Of a stretch of 31,735 nucleotides of DNA, positions 22,800 through 31,340 are shown piece after piece. Made by a program: the position numbers and the translations under genes. This stretch comes from DSXH01 sp964532065 (GTDB lineage Bacteria; Bacteroidota; Ignavibacteria; Ignavibacteriales; Melioribacteraceae). The notes beneath the pieces were generated by a model. It was not told where the DNA came from. It searched no databases and saw only the letters and a program-made list of their open reading frames with translations. Numbering within the stretch: the stretch's first letter is position 1; every line of letters begins with the position of its first letter. Location of the stretch: contig CAZHHG010000026.1 in assembly GCA_964532065.1 (NCBI GenBank), positions 1-31,735 of the forward strand. Direction: 5' to 3'.

Positions 22800-24425
22800 T
22801 TATATACTTGGCAATCCCAATTCTTTCAAAAATTCATTGTGTTTTTCTCTTGCTGTTGTAATATCCTTTTCAAGTGCAGAAAGTTTTTCGTTTACTTTTA
22901 TAAGGTCGATCGCTTCTTCTTCCTTGGATATACTTACATATCTTGATATGTTCAAGTTGTAATCGTTCTTCTCAATTTCTTCCATAGAAACGGTTCGGGC
23001 ATATCGTTCAATTTTATGCGGTCGATTCTGATATGTTTCAACTATTTTCCTAATATCATTCGGTTCTCCATCTTTTCCATCACGCAAACGATTCTGTCTT
23101 TTCCCTTTTTCAAAATGCTCGCTTGCATTGATAAATAAAACATCATCAAATTTCTTGCACTTCTTCAAAACCAAGATGCAAACAGGAATGCCTGTGGAGA
23201 AAAATAGATTTGCTGGCAATCCTATTACAGTATCAATATTACCGTCAATCAATAATTTTCTTCTAATTCGTTCTTCAACACCGCCTCTGAACAATACACC
23301 ATGAGGAAGAATAATTGCCATCGCTCCTTCATTACTTAAGAAATGAAATCCATGAAGCAGAAATGCAAAATCAGCAGCCGACTTTGGCGCGAGTCCGTAA
23401 CTCTTAAAACGAAAATCCTCTCCCATCGCTTCTGTTGGTTCCCATCTATAACTAAATGGAGGGTTAGCAACAACAGCATCAAACTCAACTTTTTTTGCAG
23501 GATTTAATTCATTCAGAATTGCCCAATCATTCAAGAGTGTATCTCCATGGTAGATTTCAAATTCCGAATCCTTAACACCGTGTAATAGCATATTCATTCG
23601 GGCAAGGTTATAAGTAGTAATGTTTTTTTCCTGGCCGTATATTTTACCTATACCGTTAACTCCAATTTGTTTGCGAACATTAAGTAACAATGAACCGGAA
23701 CCGCAGGCAAAATCCAATACTTTTGTTAGCTTTTTCTTTTTCCCCTTACTTGGGTCCTGGCTATCGAGCGTTACAATTTCAGAGAGTATAGTTGAGATTT
23801 GTTGAGGAGTGTAAAACTCTCCTGCTTTCTTGCCGGAACCCGCGGCAAATTGTCCGATAAGATATTCATACGCATCACCAAGTATATCTGTATCAGTAGA
23901 AAATTTAGCTATGCCATCAGCAATTTTTTGAATAATTGTACATAACCTACTATTACGTTCTTCGTAAGTCTTACCAAGTTTATCTGAACTTAGATTGATT
24001 TCTGAGAATAATCCCTGAAAAGTGCTGTCGAAAGAGTGGTTTTCGATGTATTTAAATCCCTCTTCTAAGGTTCGCAGCAACTCACTGCTTTGTGTTCTTG
24101 CTAATTCGGCAATGTTACTCCACAAATGCGCCGGCACAATTACATAATGTACTTTTCTGCGCATCTGTTTTTCAAACTCAGCAATATCCGCTTTATTGGC
24201 TTTGTACCAAATAGATAAGGGTGTTCGTTTATCATCTGCTACCGGCTTTGGATAATCTTTGCCCAATTCTTTTTTGGCTGCGGCTTCGTAATTGTCCGAT
24301 AAGTAACGCAGGAATAAAAAGGAGAGCATATAATCGCGGAAGTCATCCGCGTTCATTGCGCCGCGTAAATCATCAGCTATTGCCCAAAGTGTTTTACCTA
24401 GTTGTTGTTGTTCGATTTTTGTCAT
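22800..24425 (-). CDS. hsdM: Type I restriction-modification system, methyltransferase subunit HsdM
   Basis: 541 aa N6-adenine DNA methyltransferase subunit. The HsdM N-terminal helical domain (about 5-150, LGKTLWAIADDLRGAMNADDFRDYML) is followed by the N6_Mtase domain. GEFYTPQQI (202-210) precedes SAM motif I LDFACGSGSLLL (237-248), and catalytic motif IV is NPPF (321-324). With HsdS it forms the methylase and with HsdR the restriction complex. It starts 7 bp behind the stop of the ATPase gene, completing the order hsdR, rhuM-like, hsdS, ATPase, hsdM. Length and motifs are intact. Confidence 0.96.
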   Translation of the reverse strand: MTKIEQQQLGKTLWAIADDLRGAMNADDFRDYMLSFLFLRYLSDNYEAAAKKELGKDYPKPVADDKRTPLSIWYKANKADIAEFEKQMRRKVHYVIVPAHLWSNIAELARTQSSELLRTLEEGFKYIENHSFDSTFQGLFSEINLSSDKLGKTYEERNSRLCTIIQKIADGIAKFSTDTDILGDAYEYLIGQFAAGSGKKAGEFYTPQQISTILSEIVTLDSQDPSKGKKKKLTKVLDFACGSGSLLLNVRKQIGVNGIGKIYGQEKNITTYNLARMNMLLHGVKDSEFEIYHGDTLLNDWAILNELNPAKKVEFDAVVANPPFSYRWEPTEAMGEDFRFKSYGLAPKSAADFAFLLHGFHFLSNEGAMAIILPHGVLFRGGVEERIRRKLLIDGNIDTVIGLPANLFFSTGIPVCILVLKKCKKFDDVLFINASEHFEKGKRQNRLRDGKDGEPNDIRKIVETYQNRPHKIERYARTVSMEEIEKNDYNLNISRYVSISKEEEAIDLIKVNEKLSALEKDITTAREKHNEFLKELGLPSI

Positions 24426-24432
24426 GATTTAT

Positions 24433-25518
24433 TCATTCGTTTGGGATATGAAAGTTGTATTTTGTCTTTATCTTTTCAAGAATTTCTTTAAATAACTCTA
24501 AGTTGTCAGGAACTGGTTTATCAATTTGCTGATAATATACATTTAGATGTGATAGAGCGTTAACTATAAAAGCTATACGCTCTTGGTCAGCGAATCCAAT
24601 TTGCTGGAGAACATAACTAAATTTTCCAACTCCTAAAAATGAAGCAATATTTTCCAAAACTTGCCTAAGCAATGCAAAATGATATGTGTAAACTTCGGTT
24701 TTGACTGCTTGATCAAGTATCTGCAATAATCTTAAATGGTAAAGAAAAACACCCTCTTTAGTCTTTATCAATGAAAAATCATCACCATTTACCTCAAGAA
24801 TGAATTCCTTATATTTTTTTGTTCTATCTTGATTCCGAAATTTGTCTGCATTAGCGCCTTTGCCGAGCATGTCAGATAGAATGGTTAGGAAACCAAAATG
24901 ATGTGATGTAATAATAATTTTTCTGTTTTCAAATTCTTTCGCTATTAAGTCATATACAGTGTAGGCTGAAATAAAAATATTATGGTCATCAAGACTTGAG
25001 ACCGGATCATCAATAAAAAAGTGCGCGTTTTGATTATCTGCCCATCCTCTAATTTCGAACAGCGCTAAAAAGAAGCACCAGATAAAAATCCTTTCTTCTC
25101 CTCTGGATATTTTTATTGGTGTATCTATATCATCTTTCTTATAAAAAACAACTGAGTCGAATCCTTTTTCTATATCTTTATTTTGATTAAAGTACAAGTC
25201 ATATTTGGGTTTGTAAGGTGCTAGTTTTTTATAAACATCTTTTTCTGTTAGTGAACTATGATACTGATTCAAACTACTAGATAGTATTTTTAACTTTATA
25301 TTGGTATTGTCATTTTCTTCATCATTATCCCAAACAAATAAGTCCTCGCTAAAGGCATTGTAATAAACGCCGGCATGTTTTCCATCTACTGGGTTCTTAG
25401 TGATGTCCTTATATTCAACACATAACCGAGTTTTACCCGTAGCATTAAAAGCATAAATAAGAATTATATTCTCACGTGTATCTTTCAATTGTTGTGCTAA
25501 TTCAGTTAAAGTGCTCAT
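24433..25518 (-). CDS. ABC-type ATPase with PrrC-like C-terminal domain, candidate anticodon nuclease
   Basis: 361 aa, close to PrrC in length. ATPase part (1-235): Walker A-like YAFNATGKT (22-30), ABC signature-like ISRGEE (137-142), Walker B FFIDDP (167-172), D-loop SSLDD, H-loop SHH (205-207). The P-loop has Ala in place of the first Gly. C-terminal part (about 255-361): R285 and E289 in LLRQVLENI and H324 in NALSHLN. Spacing R+4 E and R+39 H resembles the Arg320-Glu324-His356 triad of E. coli PrrC, an RNase that cuts tRNA-Lys when its type I R-M partner is inhibited by phage. It overlaps hsdS by ATGA and lies 7 bp before hsdM, as expected for an R-M-linked guard. RloC-like and other AAA_13 proteins are alternatives. 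Nuclease role is inference. Confidence 0.65.
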   Translation of the reverse strand: MSTLTELAQQLKDTRENIILIYAFNATGKTRLCVEYKDITKNPVDGKHAGVYYNAFSEDLFVWDNDEENDNTNIKLKILSSSLNQYHSSLTEKDVYKKLAPYKPKYDLYFNQNKDIEKGFDSVVFYKKDDIDTPIKISRGEERIFIWCFFLALFEIRGWADNQNAHFFIDDPVSSLDDHNIFISAYTVYDLIAKEFENRKIIITSHHFGFLTILSDMLGKGANADKFRNQDRTKKYKEFILEVNGDDFSLIKTKEGVFLYHLRLLQILDQAVKTEVYTYHFALLRQVLENIASFLGVGKFSYVLQQIGFADQERIAFIVNALSHLNVYYQQIDKPVPDNLELFKEILEKIKTKYNFHIPNE

Positions 25519-26801
25519 TCAATACCCCCGTAATAATTTGGAAACAATCCTTGAACTAAACCCTTTTTATGTTCTTTTAACGCTTCTATCTTCTGACTTT
25601 GCGCCGTTATTAAATCATCTAATGAAGAAATACAAACGGCAATTTTTTGCTGTTCGGGAAGTTTAGGAAATAAAAATTCAAATTTTAGAAAATTACTAAA
25701 ATGTACACGCCTTTTTTCAATTAAAGAACCTATTGCTGCATTATCGAAATGCTTAATTATTATTCGACTCCTGAAATAAATATTACAAAAAACTGAATCA
25801 ACAGAATTATCACAATAAAAAATATTGTAATACTTTGAAAGCGCAACTTTAAATTTTTCTGAATGTCTGGAAATGGCACCAAATCTCAAATTCATGGGAT
25901 TAAAAGCAAAATCATTTGGATAAACAACTTTATAAGCATTTTCTTCATTATTCACCAAGAAAGAACGTTCGTATCTTTCTGTTTTCGGAGTAACTCCATT
26001 TTCAATAGTTAAGCTATAAAGAGGAAAGTTATCATCTGAAAATTCATTTCTCTCCTTAACAAATTGCTCTAATACTCGAGGTTTCCAATCCCCGTTATTT
26101 TCAAACTCTTTAAACCGTAGCTTAGGAATTGTTTCACCTTCGGCTGGAAAAAGATTTTGCATCAAGCCTTTTTTATGCGTTTTGAGCGATTCCAGTTTTT
26201 GGTTTTCTGCTGTTATTAAATCATCCAAAGATGAAAGGCAATCGGCTATTTTTTGTTGTTCGTTTACCTTGGGATAAATAATTGGCATTTTTAATAGAAC
26301 TTCTGGATCAATACTAAGAGAGCCATGTGCTCTTGCCCCAACTTCTATAAACTTTCGCAACCACTTTCCATGAAAATTATCTTGAAACAGATAATCTAAA
26401 AATGGTGGATAAATTTTTTCCGGGTCAGCCCTAAAACATGTAAAAATACTATTAGGTACTGCTCCTTCATCAAAATCTTTTAGAATAGCAATGTAACCTT
26501 CCGGGTAAAGCTTTGTTGCACTTTTATTGTATGCAAAGTCCCACTTTTTTATCACATAGTAGTTTTTATATTGTGCCCCTGATATTTCTCTTCCAAACTT
26601 TTCTTTCTGAGAGATCAGGCCCACGCCAGAAGTAATGCTCATAGTTGTATATTCGTTAGCTCCAGCCCGCTCATCAATTAAATTAGCTACTGAATTCAAT
26701 GGATCCTTAAACCATTCACCACTATTACTAAACTCAGTGAACCGCAGCTTCGGCACACGTTTCGTACTGCGCGGAGTATAAGTGTAATTATTCTTACTCA
26801 T
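25515..26801 (-). CDS. hsdS: Type I restriction-modification system, specificity subunit HsdS
   Basis: 428 aa from ATG 26801. A TTG six bases upstream (26807) is in frame but unnecessary. It has the two-half layout of HsdS: a lead-in PKLRFTEF, target recognition domain 1, a conserved helix (EQQKIADCLSSLDDLITA...HKKGLM), then a second PKLRFKEF, target recognition domain 2 and a second copy of the helix (EQQKIAVCISSLDDLITA...HKKGLV). The two recognition domains differ strongly, as expected for a bipartite target. The target sequence cannot be read. It overlaps the RhuM-like gene by 8 bp and the ATPase gene by 4 bp, so translation is coupled. Confidence 0.94.
   Translation of the reverse strand: MSKNNYTYTPRSTKRVPKLRFTEFSNSGEWFKDPLNSVANLIDERAGANEYTTMSITSGVGLISQKEKFGREISGAQYKNYYVIKKWDFAYNKSATKLYPEGYIAILKDFDEGAVPNSIFTCFRADPEKIYPPFLDYLFQDNFHGKWLRKFIEVGARAHGSLSIDPEVLLKMPIIYPKVNEQQKIADCLSSLDDLITAENQKLESLKTHKKGLMQNLFPAEGETIPKLRFKEFENNGDWKPRVLEQFVKERNEFSDDNFPLYSLTIENGVTPKTERYERSFLVNNEENAYKVVYPNDFAFNPMNLRFGAISRHSEKFKVALSKYYNIFYCDNSVDSVFCNIYFRSRIIIKHFDNAAIGSLIEKRRVHFSNFLKFEFLFPKLPEQQKIAVCISSLDDLITAQSQKIEALKEHKKGLVQGLFPNYYGGIE
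25539..25667 (-). repeat. HsdS conserved helix repeat, copy 2
   Basis: Encodes the second 43-residue spacer helix (from PKLPEQQKIA to GLVQGLFP). It is similar in protein and, less so, in DNA to copy 1 at 26145-26273, about 600 bp away. Such repeats allow recombination between recognition domains of related hsdS genes. Confidence 0.75.
26145..26273 (-). repeat. HsdS conserved helix repeat, copy 1
   Basis: Encodes the first 43-residue spacer helix (from PKVNEQQKIA to GLMQNLFP), followed 15 bp later by the second PKLRF lead-in. Partner of 25539-25667. Confidence 0.75.
26794..26801 (-). repeat. 8-bp gene overlap ATGAGTAA at rhuM-like/hsdS junction
   Basis: On the minus strand ATGAGTAA contains the hsdS start (ATG) and the RhuM-like stop (TAA). 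The same eight bases form the hsdR/RhuM-like junction at 27644-27651. Confidence 0.9.
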
Positions 26802-27651
26802 TTTCAATTGCCTTTAGCAAATTCGCAACAGAATTTTTATCCAATTTAGAGAAGGCAAACCATTTTTTACCCAAATCTTTTAGAGACGCGCCCAAATGGT
26901 AAACTTTTGTTTGGTCTATAATCATAAAACGGTCGTGGCTTTTATTAAAAGTTTTTATTTCAAAATTACCGTATTGGTCATTGGCTTTTTTTACATCCAA
27001 ATGTAGCTGCTTAGAAATGTTTTTTGTTAGCAGAACCACTTTTACATTTTTCTCTTTTTTACAAAGGTGAAGCAAGGAGTTTTCATCAATGTAGTTGTCT
27101 ATTAACACAATACTTTTTTTTGCGTAGCGAATTATTTTAGAAGCCAATTCATAAGCATCAAATACCTGTCCGTCAAAGAAAACGCCCTGTTTGGGGAGTT
27201 CGGCAGACTGGATTTGTAAGTAAATAGTATCCACTTTTTTAGAAAGATGTTCAACATTATCTTCAATCCGGTTCATTCGTTGGTTGAGTGCGTACCCTTT
27301 GAGCAGGTAATCTTTTAACACGTTGGTTGCCCAAATCCTGAACAGCGTGCCTTGTTTTGATTTTACTCTGTAACCGACTGAAATAATAACATCTAAGTTG
27401 TAGTATTCAATTTTACGCTTTACACTTCTTTTACCTTCTTTTTGAACTGTCAAGGATTCCTTGACGGTTGCCGCCTTTTCCAGCTCTCCTTCCTTAAAGC
27501 AGTTATTGATGTGCAGACTTATATTTTGCTTGGTTTGATTAAAAAGCAGAGCCATTTGTACTTGTGAAAGCCAAACGGTTTCGTTTTCTAATCTTACTTC
27601 AACTCGTTCGGGCAGTTCGTCGGATTGATATAAAACAATTTCGTTACTCAT
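26794..27651 (-). CDS. RhuM-family protein with phospholipase-D-like C-terminus
   Basis: 285 aa. Residues 1-120 carry the RhuM-type N-terminal region: VRLENETVWLSQVQMALLFNQTKQNISLHINN, then RKIEYYNLDVIISVGYRVKSKQGTLFRIWATNVLKDYLLKGY. A coiled-coil-like linker (about 122-150) follows. Residues about 155-285 resemble a phospholipase D half-site: HDRFMIID (239-246) gives H239-x-R241-x(4)-D246, an HKD motif with Arg for Lys, and GASLKD (254-259) follows at the usual place. RhuM-family genes are frequent inside type I R-M operons, with no settled function. The N-terminal region suggests DNA binding, and the PLD-like part could make it a nuclease or a binding module. It overlaps hsdR and hsdS by identical 8-bp sequences. 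Confidence 0.8.
   Translation of the reverse strand: MSNEIVLYQSDELPERVEVRLENETVWLSQVQMALLFNQTKQNISLHINNCFKEGELEKAATVKESLTVQKEGKRSVKRKIEYYNLDVIISVGYRVKSKQGTLFRIWATNVLKDYLLKGYALNQRMNRIEDNVEHLSKKVDTIYLQIQSAELPKQGVFFDGQVFDAYELASKIIRYAKKSIVLIDNYIDENSLLHLCKKEKNVKVVLLTKNISKQLHLDVKKANDQYGNFEIKTFNKSHDRFMIIDQTKVYHLGASLKDLGKKWFAFSKLDKNSVANLLKAIENE
27644..27651 (-). repeat. 8-bp gene overlap ATGAGTAA at hsdR/rhuM-like junction
   Basis: On the minus strand ATGAGTAA contains the RhuM-like start and the hsdR stop. It is identical to the junction on the other side of the RhuM-like gene, so that gene is flanked by an 8-bp direct repeat. Confidence 0.9.
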
Positions 27652-30604
27652 AGGCTTTCAATCCGGATATTTCCCGCCCAAGAGCTTGTTTCTTTAATAA
27701 AGGTATTAAATCTTCCATTAAATCAAGCTCTTTTCTTTTTCTTTCTTTCCAGCTTAATTCCAATGGTTCTAGTAATTCGGTTAATTGTTCGCCGTCAAAA
27801 ATCATTCTGTTAATAATTCCATCCACAAAATTTTTCAGTGCAAAGGTGTCAACCCCATGTTTTCTAGCTTTGTCAGATAATTCTTTAGCATATTTTTCCG
27901 CTTTGAAAATTTGAAAACCATCCTTTATCTCGTTTTCATTTAGAACCTTCCCGGTTTCCAAACTATTTATATAATCCACAATATCATCCCGCTCGTCCAT
28001 AAGGTTAGCGCTGGAACTAAGCAAACTAATTAACTGTAATCGGGTCATTTTTTGTTTTTCAGGTCTGTATTGAGTGTATTTAGCAATGAGTGCCATAATG
28101 TAATCGTAATCAATTATGGCAGAAGCGAACAATACAAACTCAAAATCCATTTGTTGAATATCTTGCGGGGCATCGTTGCCTTCTTTTTGCTGAATTTCTT
28201 TAAATTTTTTTGCAGTTTCAAGATATGAACTTCTGAACGAACGCAACTTATCATCTGGCAATATAGCTTCAATTTTTTCTTTCTGTTCTTCGCTTAAATC
28301 TGTGTATTGATCAAGTTGTGTCTTAAGCCTTTGCACTTCTTTAAAGCGGTTAATAAATTCTATTCGTGCTGTATCGCCTTTAATGTTATAAACTTCTTGC
28401 GGTTCAGCAACCAGATTGTTTATTGTCATAAACCGCCTCATATCAGCAACAGCCATTTCAAACTTTTCTATTACTTTTGGTGCGGGTTCAACCAACCATA
28501 TTTCTTTTGCACGACTAGTATCTTCTCCGGAAAACAGTGCTATAGCTTTATCAACTTCGTTTTGCTGTTGTCTGAAATCAAGAATGTTTCCGTATGGTTT
28601 TGTAGAGTTTAGAATGCGGTTTGTGCGGGAAAAAGCTTGTATTAAACCATGGTATTTCAGACTCTTATCGACATATAATGTATTCAAGAATTGCGAGTCA
28701 AATCCCGTAAGCAGCATATCAACTACAATTACGATGTCAATTTTATTTTTGTGCGGATAATCAGCATTGATAAATTTCTGAAATTTGATGCGCTGCTGTA
28801 GATCTTTATAGTATAGATCAAACTCGTTGATGTTGTGGTTGGATCCATATTTCCCATTGTAATCTGCTATGATTGCTTTAAGAGCTCTTTTCTTTTCTTC
28901 AGGTGCTTCTTTATTGTCTTCTTTTTCTTGATGTAAATCCTCTTGTAATTGTTGTACGTCCTTGTTTCCATCAGCAGGTGGAGAAAAAACGCAAGTAATG
29001 TTTAAGGGATTAAAATTTTCATCTTTCTCTTGGAGCTCGGCCTGAATAGTCTTAAATAATTGGTAATATTCAATTGCATCGTTTATGGAAGCGGTTGCAA
29101 AAATTCCATTAAATCTTCTGTGATGTGTAGCGGCATCATGCTTATCGAGAATTGCATTTACTACTGCCATTTTATGTTGTCGCGTACCAATGTCAATTTT
29201 ATTTTCAGACTTAAAATAATCTATGTGGAATCTTAATACATTTCTGTCGTCAATTGCATGTGTTATTGTATAAGCGTGCAATTGTTTTTGAAAAATATCT
29301 TTGGTAGTTACATAAGAACCTATAGTTCCATCTACTTGCTTATAGGTTGCGTTATCACTAAAAATTGGTGTACCAGTAAAACCAAATAGTTGTGCATTGG
29401 GGAAAAAACCTTTTATGGCTTTGTGGTTATCGCCAAACTGGGAACGATGGCATTCATCAAAAATAAATACAATTCTTTTATTGCTAAGCTTTTGTAATCG
29501 CTCATTGTGGTTGTTCTTATTGTTTGGATCTAATGCTAAGCCTAATTTTTGTATAGTAGTTACAATAACTTTATCCGCGTAATCTTCCGAAAGCATACGC
29601 CTTACCAATGTTTCGGTGTTAGTGTTTTCTTCTACGCATCCTTCCTGAAATCGATTGAACTCTTCACGGGTTTGTCGGTCAAGATCTTTGCGGTCAACAA
29701 CAAACAAACATTTTTCAATATCGGCATTGTCTTTGAGCAAGGTAGATGCTTTAAAAGAAGTTAGTGTTTTACCGCTTCCGGTCGTGTGCCAGATATATCC
29801 GTTGCCCCTGTTTTGATGAATGCAATCGACAATTGCTTTAACGGCATAAATCTGGTAAGGTCTCATCACCATAAGCTTTTGTTCGCTTTGCACAAGGACC
29901 ATGTATTTACTTATCAATTCGCCAAGTGTGCATTTGCTTAAAAACTTATCTGCAAAATCATCAAGGTGTGTAATTTTCTTATTGTCTTCGCTTGCCAGTT
30001 GATAAATAGGTAAAAACTGTTCATCGGCATTAAAGCTAAAATGAGAGTTGTTATTATTAGCAAAGTAATAAGTGGTGGCACGGTTGCTTACAATAAAAAG
30101 CTGCATAAAACAAAGCAAAGAGTTCTTATAACCATTACCCGGGTCAGTTTTATAATCAACAATTTGCTGCATCGCTCTTCGAGGGCTAACCTCCAAACTC
30201 TTCAATTCGACTTGCACAACGGGTATTCCGTTAATGAGTAGGATTACATCATAACGATGGTGGCTGTTCGCTGTATTAATTCGGAGTTGATTTATAACTT
30301 CAAAATCGTTTTTACACCAATCCTTTATATTTACTAGTGTATAGTGTAATGGTGTCCCATCTTCTCGTTCAAAAGTATTTATTTCTCTTAGTTTTTTTGA
30401 TGAAACAAAAACATCAGGATTAATGATATCCTCTTTTAACCGAATAAATTCTGCATTGGTTAAATTGACGCGGTTTAAGTATTGAAATTTTTCACGAAAA
30501 TTCTTTTCTAGGGTTTCTTTATCACGTATATCCGGTCGGTAACCATACTTTAAGTCAGTCAGTTTGGATATCAAGCCTTCTTCTATTTGTGCTTCTTTAA
30601 TCAT
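27644..30604 (-). CDS. hsdR: Type I restriction-modification system, restriction/translocase subunit HsdR
   Basis: 986 aa. The N-terminal nuclease domain has D119 in RYDVILLINGIP and E133-x-K135 in VQVELKS, the PD-(D/E)xK site, with QQIVDY (146-151) as the following conserved element. The SF2 motor shows Walker A TTGSGKT (274-280), DECH (383-386), TGTP (410-413) and a later motif QAFSRTNR. A C-terminal helical region for docking to HsdM/HsdS follows. It pulls DNA through the complex with ATP and cuts far from the unmethylated target. It is the first gene of the compact hsd operon. Length and motifs are intact, so the system looks functional. Confidence 0.96.
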   Translation of the reverse strand: MIKEAQIEEGLISKLTDLKYGYRPDIRDKETLEKNFREKFQYLNRVNLTNAEFIRLKEDIINPDVFVSSKKLREINTFEREDGTPLHYTLVNIKDWCKNDFEVINQLRINTANSHHRYDVILLINGIPVVQVELKSLEVSPRRAMQQIVDYKTDPGNGYKNSLLCFMQLFIVSNRATTYYFANNNNSHFSFNADEQFLPIYQLASEDNKKITHLDDFADKFLSKCTLGELISKYMVLVQSEQKLMVMRPYQIYAVKAIVDCIHQNRGNGYIWHTTGSGKTLTSFKASTLLKDNADIEKCLFVVDRKDLDRQTREEFNRFQEGCVEENTNTETLVRRMLSEDYADKVIVTTIQKLGLALDPNNKNNHNERLQKLSNKRIVFIFDECHRSQFGDNHKAIKGFFPNAQLFGFTGTPIFSDNATYKQVDGTIGSYVTTKDIFQKQLHAYTITHAIDDRNVLRFHIDYFKSENKIDIGTRQHKMAVVNAILDKHDAATHHRRFNGIFATASINDAIEYYQLFKTIQAELQEKDENFNPLNITCVFSPPADGNKDVQQLQEDLHQEKEDNKEAPEEKKRALKAIIADYNGKYGSNHNINEFDLYYKDLQQRIKFQKFINADYPHKNKIDIVIVVDMLLTGFDSQFLNTLYVDKSLKYHGLIQAFSRTNRILNSTKPYGNILDFRQQQNEVDKAIALFSGEDTSRAKEIWLVEPAPKVIEKFEMAVADMRRFMTINNLVAEPQEVYNIKGDTARIEFINRFKEVQRLKTQLDQYTDLSEEQKEKIEAILPDDKLRSFRSSYLETAKKFKEIQQKEGNDAPQDIQQMDFEFVLFASAIIDYDYIMALIAKYTQYRPEKQKMTRLQLISLLSSSANLMDERDDIVDYINSLETGKVLNENEIKDGFQIFKAEKYAKELSDKARKHGVDTFALKNFVDGIINRMIFDGEQLTELLEPLELSWKERKRKELDLMEDLIPLLKKQALGREISGLKAYE

Positions 30605-30689
30605 AAATAGGTATTGGTTCTAAAGTGAATTATGATTACATCAATTTATCGATTTTTTTTTTAATAGTGAATTAAATCGCTTAGATCCT

Positions 30690-31139
30690 TTAAGAATTGT
30701 TTGACAACCGGAAATATTTGAGATTTTTTGATTGTGTAGTTACATCGTTATCACTTTTAACATTAGCAAGATAGTAGAGTTTTAATTTACGGTCTTGGGG
30801 AGTTGTATTCGGTTCAAACGTCTTGAATAAAACTAACTTACGTGGTGTTCCGGTGATAAAATATTCAATTCCATTTTTGAACGCTTTCATCATAGCATCG
30901 TTAACTAAATCTTCATCAGTTGCATCCCAACTTTGATTTTTTAGTTCGATAAAGACTTTCAGTTTGGAATCAACACTTGATGTTATGATTGTATCGCTAA
31001 AGCGAGATTCGCCGACTCCAACATTTAATTCTTGGAATGCGGAATCGAATTTGATTTCTGAATTATCTTGTAGTATGCTGTTAAAAGTGGAAAGAAGCAC
31101 ACCTTGAAAAGTTCTTTCGTTAGCTTTGAATTCAATCAT
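30690..31139 (-). CDS. Small PD-(D/E)xK nuclease-like protein, probably frameshifted at its C-terminus
   Basis: 149 aa. The centre shows a nuclease-like core: D49 in RFSDTII, then E65-x-K67 in VFIELKN, then a helix with DLVNDAMMKAFKNG and a strand YFITGTPRKLVLF. This resembles the N-terminal nuclease part of longer restriction-modification proteins, but no methylase follows. Near the end (minus-strand AAATATTTCC, 30710-30719) a one-base shift opens another frame that reads FPVVKQFLKDLSDLIHY and stops at 30661. The product may therefore have lost its natural C-terminus through a deleted T, or the sequence may carry a base error. It lies 85 bp before hsdR on the same strand. Target and activity unknown. 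Confidence 0.6.
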   Translation of the reverse strand: MIEFKANERTFQGVLLSTFNSILQDNSEIKFDSAFQELNVGVGESRFSDTIITSSVDSKLKVFIELKNQSWDATDEDLVNDAMMKAFKNGIEYFITGTPRKLVLFKTFEPNTTPQDRKLKLYYLANVKSDNDVTTQSKNLKYFRLSNNS

Positions 31140-31340
31140 GATGATTTAACTTTCTACGATGCTTATGCACTTCATCTGGTGAGCCCCTCTAAATGAGAGA
31201 AAGTAACTGAGTTTCAAGTTGAAAATAGCTCAATTAATAAAAAGACGCAATCATGCTTTTTATAGGCGTCATCTAAATAAATATTATTACTTAGTAGTTC
31301 ATCACCACATCCATCGCAGTCTGAACTACCACCATTTTAA
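31140..31340. other. Non-coding gap between the two right-end genes
   Basis: 201 bp with no plausible gene. GACGC and GCGTC near 31243-31269 can form a short stem, but the loop is long and no T tract follows. No clear promoter. Confidence 0.4.

Noticed and set aside
26802..26807. TTG start for hsdS
   Set aside because: ATG 26801 is two codons downstream and forms the same 8-bp overlap as the previous junction.
28307..28760. Plus-strand frames opposite hsdR
   Set aside because: They lie fully inside the intact hsdR coding region and show no family motif.
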